This document shows, piece by piece, positions 56,614 through 64,000 of a stretch of 64,000 nt of DNA. The stretch is taken from positions 13,470,849 to 13,534,848 of the forward strand of contig JAKZAP010000001.1 in the NCBI GenBank assembly GCA_023053575.1, in the 5' to 3' direction. A program made the position numbers and the translations under genes. Position 1 is the stretch's first letter; each line of letters begins with the position of its first letter. Below the pieces are notes generated by a model. The model had not been told where the DNA came from, made no database searches, and saw only the letters and a list, made by a program, of their open reading frames with translations. Origin of the DNA: Branchinecta lynchi. Lineage: Eukaryota > Arthropoda > Branchiopoda > Anostraca > Branchinectidae.

Positions 56614-59600
56614 GAATAGACTATTCAAGCGACGAGTCTTTGTCACCCCGACCGTCAGAGACTGTCATCCAAGGTTACAGCAACTACCCAGGCAGCCGAG
56701 CTTCCCTGTTCTTTGTCAATCCTTCCCGACCCCCTCCCTACATAAATCCTCCCCCTCCTCCCGCTCGCAACCTGTCGCTGTATTCGGCGTCCTTCCGGCG
56801 GTATAATCACCGCAAGCGGCAGTTCGTCATGACCGACGATGGAGAGTGGAGGTCGCCCTCCCCTAGCATAGAGGTGCCTGACTTGGGCAGCGATATGCCA
56901 ACTCGTACATTCTCGCCTTTGGTTCCAGACATCCCTTTTATTGATGAAAATGAGCCCGAAATCTTGTCTCAGCCTAGTATCCGTGACAAGCAGCCAAATG
57001 GAAAGAGTAATGATTCTACAATTGTTATCGATAATGACTTGAAGATTATCGAGTCCAAAGAGCGGCTCAAGGATGCTGGGAAGGATTCAGTGGTGGATCA
57101 CGTCTCTAAAGACGAGATGCAGCAGGCGCTTAAGCAACGGAGAGAAAAGCTGGAAATGGATCTCATTAGCCAGCATATCCAGGAGTGCATCAGAGAGGTT
57201 AAACAGAGCACTGAAGATCAACGAATCACCATAGCCACGGACGCGCCGTTATCCACATCTAGAGATGGTCTCTTAGCGGGAAAAGAGAAGAAAACGATCC
57301 AGATTATCGTCACGTATTCCCCCAAAGCGACGGAAATACTCGGAGAAAGAAAGGAATCAAATTTGAATAATTCCTACGTGAAGAGCAATTCTCTTAAGCA
57401 GTCCAAGAGTTTCGACGATCTTTTGAATAACAAAACAATCGATAAAGAATTCAAAGAGATGCTAGAAGAAAGTGAAAGGAAAGAGAGAGTAGCGGCTCGA
57501 AGATCAAGCAAATTGACAGGCGTGCCGATAGAATCAAGCTTAGACGATGTGGCGAGCCTTCAGAATTTCACTCCTGTACAGACTTCCGTCTGCGCCGCAC
57601 CGTTCGGGAAGGAAACCGGAAAATCGGTCAGTAAACTCGATGACAAGAAACTGCCAATGGTAAAAAAGAATACCGATTTTATGTTTGCGGTTGATTCGGA
57701 AAATGTTGAAAGTAGACGCAGTTCACTTCAACCTGCTTGTTCAAGTTTAGGCTTTTCGTCACATTCAAACGTCGTAAGAAATAGAGCAAAGGAGGCAAGT
57801 CTTATCCTAGCTGAAAACCCGCTTACGAATAGTGAGCACCAGGCTTTCTCCAACAGAAACAAACGGGTAAACGCCAAGTCGGAACCAAACCTCAACTCTT
57901 TTCTTATGGGAAAGCGACTTGTTAGTGAATCCGTCTTTTTGCGGAAAGCCGATCAGAGCAACGAGCGGGAGGTCCAATCCCCGTCACTCACAGTTGGCTC
58001 TAATTCAAGAGCCGCTTCCCCGTTCCGTGTTAGTAAGAAACTTGAAGCAGTAATGCAAAAGTTTGAAACTAAGGCATTGATGGAGAGATCTACCGACTCA
58101 CTGCCGATCAAACGTCGACACTCGTACGATCGGATGCAAGTTCTTATGAAGTATAGGGGGCAAGCTTCAGAAGAAAAACACGAAAAAACAGCTGGTCGAA
58201 GTCATTCTACTGTTGCCCTTCTTCCGTTTCCTCAAGACGCAGCCGTGCCTCAAAGCAAGTTCTCCCAAATCCACAATAAACCAGATAGGCTTTTTCCTAG
58301 TTTTACGAGACAGGATTCTGGGTACAAGTCTCTTCGAGAGCCAAGCCCTAGCAGAGCGCAGAGTAGTGCCCAGAGCGTGATAGCCACCAAAGCTGAGCTC
58401 AAGATTAGAAATAATTCTGAGCGGATCAGCACTTCAGCGACATTGACTCGATCTTCGTCGTCAGATGCGTCCACGATTGCTGGTCTTGCTAGAGAGAACT
58501 CGGTAGTTGCAAACAAAGACGCCTTTACCGATGCCCGTCAAGGACCATTAGAAGGCAAAAGGTTAGCACGCAAAGAAATGATCATTAAGACGACTAGTGA
58601 TACACCGCCGGACATGGACCGGAAGGTGTACCGTAAAGAAGTTCTCATTCGCCGTTCATTTAGTCCACCCAAGTCCGCTTCAGTCGAGAAAACGAAGCTT
58701 AAACGACACCAGGAACGACCAAAGAACCCTCCTCCACCGCCACCTTCGATATTGAACGATCGTCAGAGGTTTAATACCGTTCCAGTTTCCATCGGACGAG
58801 TTTCCAGAAGAGACTCGCTATACAGCCTGTTCAGCCGTTCAAGTACAAGTTCATCCCCTGTACCAAATCCGAATACTGAGGAATACAGGCAGTATATCAT
58901 TCAGCTTCGGCACACAGGAAGAAAAGACGAGAAGTTTTCAAAATTACAAAACTTGTATTCGAACCTGGAAAAGTTGTCATCCTTGGAAAAGACGGCAAGT
59001 TGTAGTGATCTTCATTGTTTGAACAGTGATGGAATAATTGACTTTGAATCTTGGAACAGAATGAGGAAGAAAGAGAAAGCAGAGACGGAACTAAACGCAA
59101 TTAAAAGCGAGATAAAGAAAGCACAGAACGAGAAAGAGGTTTTTATTTTCGCGAAAGATCCAGAGAAGATCCGATGGCACGGGGATTCAAGTCTTCGAAT
59201 TAAGAATGAGTCAGTTATGAATATTTGTGACAAGATAGAAACGATCAACGCTGGTGTAGATTACAAGATACCCACTCCTGAGCCGCTCCCGTACAGCAAC
59301 GTCAAAAATATCTACGACCTGCTCGAATACTCCGTGAAGAAAACCAAGTATATCCCTAGGTATGAGCTCAAAAGCAGCCTTTCATCCGATCAGGTTACTT
59401 CCCTGAAAGGCCGGCTTAATGAGGTGTATTCAAATGTGCTGAACCCAGAAAAGTCAAGACTCGAGGTGGAACTCCCGAAGGACTGGAAACCTCTTGAACA
59501 GTCGGCCAAAAACTTGATTGCCATGAACATACTGAAACATTTCAGAAAAAGTGTTGAAACACCAAACATGCCTAAGAAAAGGTCTGAGGAATCCCCTAAA

Positions 59601-61395
59601 AATAGTGAGACAATTCTGGATAGCTACGGAGTCAGTGAGGCAGAAAAGAAAAAGATATCGAAGTCATTGAGTCAAGAAGTGAAGCAGATAGTAAGAAATG
59701 TCTCCAGTGGAAATGTACGAGCCCCGAAAGATCAGAGCTCAAACAGTTCCGGAAATTCGTCTTTACAGACTGTAATCTACCGAGGGGGCTCAAAGCCAGG
59801 AATAACCTCGAGCAGGAATACCTCCCCAATAAACAGATCTCCGAACTCCCAGTCACTTTACGAAATAGGTCATCCGAGAGAGGATTTCTTGACCATGCCC
59901 TCTGTCAAGCGTCGCTCTCCAGTTGGTGATCTCTTCCAGCCTCATTACATTCCAGAGAAATCCGTCTCTTCCGTCGATCTTCTGAATAACTCCAAAATGA
60001 TTTATACCACTGCTGATTTTTCCAGGCGAAATGATAGCTTTGGCAGTACGGCTCCATCTAGTCGCCTGACATCGCCCATGAGGAGTTTGTCTCCACGCTC
60101 AAGACGTGCTCGGAGCGCCTCTCCCGGAACCGCTCTAAGCTTCGAGGAAACGAAGTACAATAGGTCCTACTTAAAACTTGTGAGGCCAGGGGAGGTTGGA
60201 AAGCTTAAGGGAAAATTCAGTTGCTCCACACAGCCCGAGGAATACGGAACATTCCCCCGTCGACGTATTAGGACTGGGCTAATGGAAGCAAAGGCAAGCG
60301 AGGTAACCTCGCGAGCCACGGACTCGTCGAAAGTCATCATCAAAGACCAGGAGGTAGCAGACCTTCAGTTTATTAAGGACAGATTTCAGCGGGCGGCATC
60401 GACGAATAAGCACAGTACCGCCGCTCAGGTTAGCATCACCATCCCCGAGCTTAATACGAAAAAAGAGCTATCGCGCAGCTATTCAGATTTGGAAATCAGA
60501 TATAAGGATGTCGAAATGGAAAAAAGAAAGAACCAGGCGGGTTCTTGCAACCTTTCCCCGCAGAGATCCCTTCGAGATGACGCTTCTCCTACAAGGAAAC
60601 CATCGCGACCGAAAGCCAAGACTGAACTCCTTGTCAAGCTCCGCAGTACTTCACCTTTAACAGATTCTCATCTACGGAGACAACAGTCAGCTAGTGAACT
60701 TAAATTGAATAAAAACGTGTCATCACACGGGAAAGTTCTAAAACCGACTGATCTAGTTGCATCGGCACCGCCCTCTCTGGACGAGAATCGCAAAACTTCC
60801 CTTAGAGTAGCTGAAGTTCGCAAAATGAGCAAAGAATATGAAAACAGAACCAAAGGACTCTCAATAATGGGGCAGTTATTCACGTCCACTCCAACTTTAA
60901 ATGAGCTAAAAAAGTTTGAGCCGCTTATAATCAAAAGCGAAGTCAACAAGAAAGACGAGAACCCGGCGGAAAGGGCTAACTTTGGCTTTCGCGCTGAGAA
61001 GGACACAACAAAGCAGGTTTCAAAAGCAGAGATACGTTTGAAGAACTCTAAAAATGTTAGTGAAACTAGCAAGAGTCTGAACGCACTTCTTAACAGTGCA
61101 CCTTATAAAGAAACTGACCGCCTGTCATTGGCGTTCATGACATCTCGCGTGGGATTTCGCGGAACATCTCGAGTAGCTCCCGAGGCACGTGTGGTTACAA
61201 AACCTCCATATAACCCTGACCTCCACAAGCCAGTATCACGATATACTCCTGACCCGCCCCATTTGGAAGCTCCCCCTCGCCCCCCTCTTCCTCCTGAGGA
61301 AGCCTTACCGCCTTCGATGATCTTCAGCTCAGTCATGGATGAAAAACGCCCAACGCCTCCGCTGCGGAGCGACTCGAAAAAAGGTCATCCATTAG
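56614..61395 (+). CDS. SORBS: SORBS/CAP-like giant adaptor, exon 15: second giant exon
   Basis: Acceptor TATAATCTTGCAG|GAATAG in phase 1. The end used here is CATTAG|GTATAA (phase 1); read-through instead stops at TAG 61455-61457. It encodes about 1,594 residues (2233-3826). Near the start it has IDYSSDESLSPRP and RPPPYINPPPPPARN (about 2272-2290). Most is Ser/Lys-rich and probably disordered. About residues 2985-3210 look folded and partly coiled-coil (KFSKLQNLYSNLEKLSSLEK, DFESWNRMRKKEKAETELNA, NIYDLLEYSVKKTKYIPRYE, DWKPLEQSAKNLIAMNILKH). KNPPPPPPSIL is near 2935 and PPRPPLPPEEALPP near 3783-3801. No SH3 domain is present. Confidence 0.85.
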
Positions 61396-62522
61396 GTATA
61401 AAGGCACAAGGCTTAGTCTGGTGGTGGACGGTGACACGGTCTTGCATGAACCTCTAGAGAATGTTGACACTCATTCTTTCTTTAAGGCGTCTTCTGATTA
61501 AGGACCGGGTCAGGGACGGGTTTGTAACCACTTTGGGTGTCATGTATGTTGGAATATTGGGATACAAACCGATCTTCTACCACTTGTGCTTTAATTTTCA
61601 CTCAAGGTCGTCACGGGTTATTCTCGCATGATGCAAAGCCACAGACCCTTGCGAGTTTCACGAACTTTGTCGCTTCTACTCGGTCCTTGTTTTGTGTGCA
61701 CAGTACGTAGATACTTTTTTTCCTCTTAACATTCTAAATATTTGGCTAGGTAGATGTGCAGGTTAGATGCGAGCCGTAAGCCCTAGGGCTTTCCTATCAG
61801 CGAGGAGTGAAGGGGAAACTATCACTTCATCCCCTGCATCGTGTATAAACAACCGATATTTGTTTGGGAGCTGTGAGCAGATTCATTGGATGTTTCCCGA
61901 TACTCCCCTCTCCACCCATCCACAGTGGCACGTACTGAAACCTATGCACGTTGCACACATGTAGAATATAGTTAGTTGTGGGCACCTATTTGTCGTTCAA
62001 AGAAGCAGTGAATAGCATAGTCTGCATGGTTACATAGATAGCCGGGAGAAAGCATTTTTTTTTTTTTTTTTTTTTTTTTTATTATAAAAGTAATCTGGCT
62101 CCAGCTGCCTTACCCATATAGTTTATTGGTAAACCACTGCACCAGTGGTATTAAAAATAGAAAAAAAAACAGTAGATACAACAGAAAGACACTAGTAGGC
62201 TACAACAGAATAGACTAAATTACCAAAATCAACAGAACAAGAGGATGAGACCGTGATATAGAAAAAGCTAACCTGCCATTGTAACTAGTGCCGACTGTCG
62301 TCTGCCAATTTACCGGTTCCCAGTAACTGAGATTAGCCCTTAACGGAACCACAAATTACTTCATACCCGGATTTGTTTTATCGCGTATGTTTCCTCTGAA
62401 TCTGGTTTCCGCCTTATTTTGTGCCAGCTCACTGAAACGTGAAATTTCGTGCGATGAGAACCTCGTAATACACTGTGATCTGAGAAATTTCACGCTGTTA
62501 ATTTCATTGCGCGACAGTAAGT
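61396..62522. other. 3' UTR or intron after exon 15
   Basis: A second open frame runs to TAA at 61498-61500 (see findings). No AATAAA is seen shortly after either stop. T-run of about 32 at 62055-62080 followed by GGTAAACCACTGCACCAGTG: on the - strand this resembles a poly-A-tailed short interspersed element, but no full tRNA-like promoter is visible. Confidence 0.4.
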
Positions 62523-62568
62523 ATGTCGTCGTTATACAGTGAAGAAATAGTTACAAACAGTGACGAAG
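62523..62568 (+). CDS. Candidate alternative first exon for downstream SH3 exons
   Basis: ATG followed by 15 codons (MSSLYSEEIVTNSDE) and donor GAAG|GTAATA in phase 1, with an in-frame TAA at 62499. The phase equals that at the end of exon 15, so it could start a short isoform using exons beyond the window. The context AGTATGT is only fair. Low confidence. Confidence 0.25.
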
Positions 62569-64000
62569 GTAATAGTGGATCTGCGACATTTGAATAGTTT
62601 CTTTGACGGAACATTTTCTCTCAAACATCGACACACACGGTTTTAAATCTTCTTGCAGTTGGTTTGGTTTGAGCGAGAGAAACTTTATTAAAAAAACGTA
62701 ACTGCTCCAGATCGGCCTGTCGTAACGGGTGGCCAAAGCAAAACTAAAAACACCACGCAACCACTCAACCACAGTATTATATGTCGCGAGTTTGACCCAA
62801 CCAGAAGGATAGAGAGAACACAAACCATCAACCCCGTAAAAAAAAAACAGAATCACCGGGTAGATTCCAATCTAACTTGAAAAAATAAAAAATCCTATTT
62901 ATTCAGTTGATGTTATTTTAATGAACCCAAAATGTTCCAAGCCTTAATTTCCCGATGGTGAACTGAAAAAGCTTAAACACGAAGTGAAAGTACGAGGAGT
63001 GACAATGCCACTTGGCCATCTAGTATCGTTGAGATGGGTAGATGAAACTAACTCAACCATCAGTGCAAAACAAGCAAGGCGACTTCTTCTTTCCGACTGA
63101 AGTCCGTAAAGTTGTATGCCAATGTGAAAAAGGTAACTGTTTACATGTATCGCATCAAGAGCCCATTCCATTTTCCTCATTGAAGAAGTATAATGTAGAA
63201 AAAATACAACATTAAATTGTAAAAACACCAGAAAAATATATCGGTTTAGATTGAAGACAGTCTTTGCCAATTAAACAGACGACTGCTTACCAGGATAACC
63301 ACTTGAGCAGATTTCATATTTTTTTTTTTTCAGTTCACTTATGTTTTAAATTAATAATTTCCTAAACAATGATGTCACTTGACGAGTTTTGGGCGGGGAC
63401 CTCGGCTCGCAGGCTAAGAAACTTATAAGGTACAAATGATTATTGAAAAGCTAGGGTTAGCCTAATAGTAAACCGCACCAGTGTGACATTTTCTTAACCA
63501 TAGACGGATGAAACATTGTTCAATTTTAGAAAAACTGGGCAGATGAACAGACTTAGCAAAATTTACCTGCAGGAGTCTGAATAGAACGTTTTTCCCAGTG
63601 TACTTCAGCCATTCGAACACTATTCTCTTGGGCTAGCACACTACTAATATCAGTTCCGTTGTGTTGTTGTGGCACGAGCGTAAGATTTATCGAAAATTTC
63701 GAAAATTTCTGTAAGTAAGTAAGTAGTAGGCTAAGTAACGAATTTATTTCAAAAAACACCATCATGGCAATGCCAAATTTGGGTATTACGTCAAATATAA
63801 TGCACATTTACAGTTAATCATCAATATATCATCAATCATTAATCATCAACTATACAGTTAATCATCAATTCGTCATCACAGACCTATAATAGTATATAAA
63901 TAAAAACCAAAAACAGAACACGGACGTTGGGATAATATCACAGACAGCTACCACCATCAAACGAAGCTTTTTTGGTACCGCGTATGTGTTACAGGTTGGG
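62569..64000. other. Non-coding to window end, nothing recognised
   Basis: AAAAATAAAA near 62883 could be a poly(A) signal. No SH3-like motif (ALYDF, GIFP) is found in any + strand frame. ATCATCAAT repeats occur near 63820-63880. Confidence 0.4.

Noticed and set aside
58250..61336. Antisense open frames over the second giant exon
   Set aside because: Shadows of exon 15.
62055..62160. T-run followed by GGTAAACCACTGCACCAGTG as a tRNA-derived SINE
   Set aside because: The reverse strand has a fair A-box-like TGGTGCAGTGG but no acceptable B box, so only the homopolymer is certain.

Overview
The window is animal nuclear DNA. It carries one very large, finely split gene on the + strand, running from about 6.1 kb to at least 61.4 kb. 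Spliceosomal GT-AG introns are full of decayed transposons. There are no operons, CRISPR arrays or tRNAs that I can support. The sequence does not fix the species. The intron style and the dense repeats with TCCGTCTG-rich heads suggest an invertebrate, but that is inference.

The gene is a CAP/ponsin/vinexin (sorbin and SH3 domain-containing, SORBS) family adaptor. I rebuilt 15 coding exons whose splice phases agree at every junction: 6139-6561, 11679-11830, 16078-16175, 23064-23138, 23409-28157, 39568-39755, 41782-41862, 45324-45459, 48093-48176, 50040-50164, 51077-51149, 52661-52932, 53615-53676, 54374-54552 and 56614-61395 (or to a stop just after). The chain encodes about 3,826 residues. 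Exons 1-2 form a PDZ-like fold, exons 10-11 the sorbin-homology (SoHo) domain, and exons 12-14 the short conserved SORBS motifs. Two giant exons of about 4.75 and 4.78 kb encode low-complexity, Ser- and Pro-rich, phosphosite-rich sequence with many candidate SH3 ligands. No SH3 domain is visible before the window ends, so those exons may lie downstream.

Several candidate alternative exons fit the splice phases: a last exon with a membrane-spanning tail (14164-14428) following the PDZ, a symmetric cassette exon (30348-30491), and phase-1 first exons (33098-33131, perhaps 33000-33024, 38188-38215 and 62523-62568). If real, they would let the locus make a membrane-tethered PDZ protein, the giant PDZ-SoHo protein and short SoHo forms.

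The rest is repeat. About ten pieces of one unclassified family (GGGATCC-ended, with internal units of about 130 bp) occupy much of the introns. Other elements are foldback and short terminal-inverted-repeat elements with TA, TAA, TAG, CTA or CAG target duplications, G-run elements, truncated non-LTR retrotransposon remains on the - strand, and a short degenerate 3' end of 18S rRNA. One MITE at 40071-41303 is split by a nested insertion.
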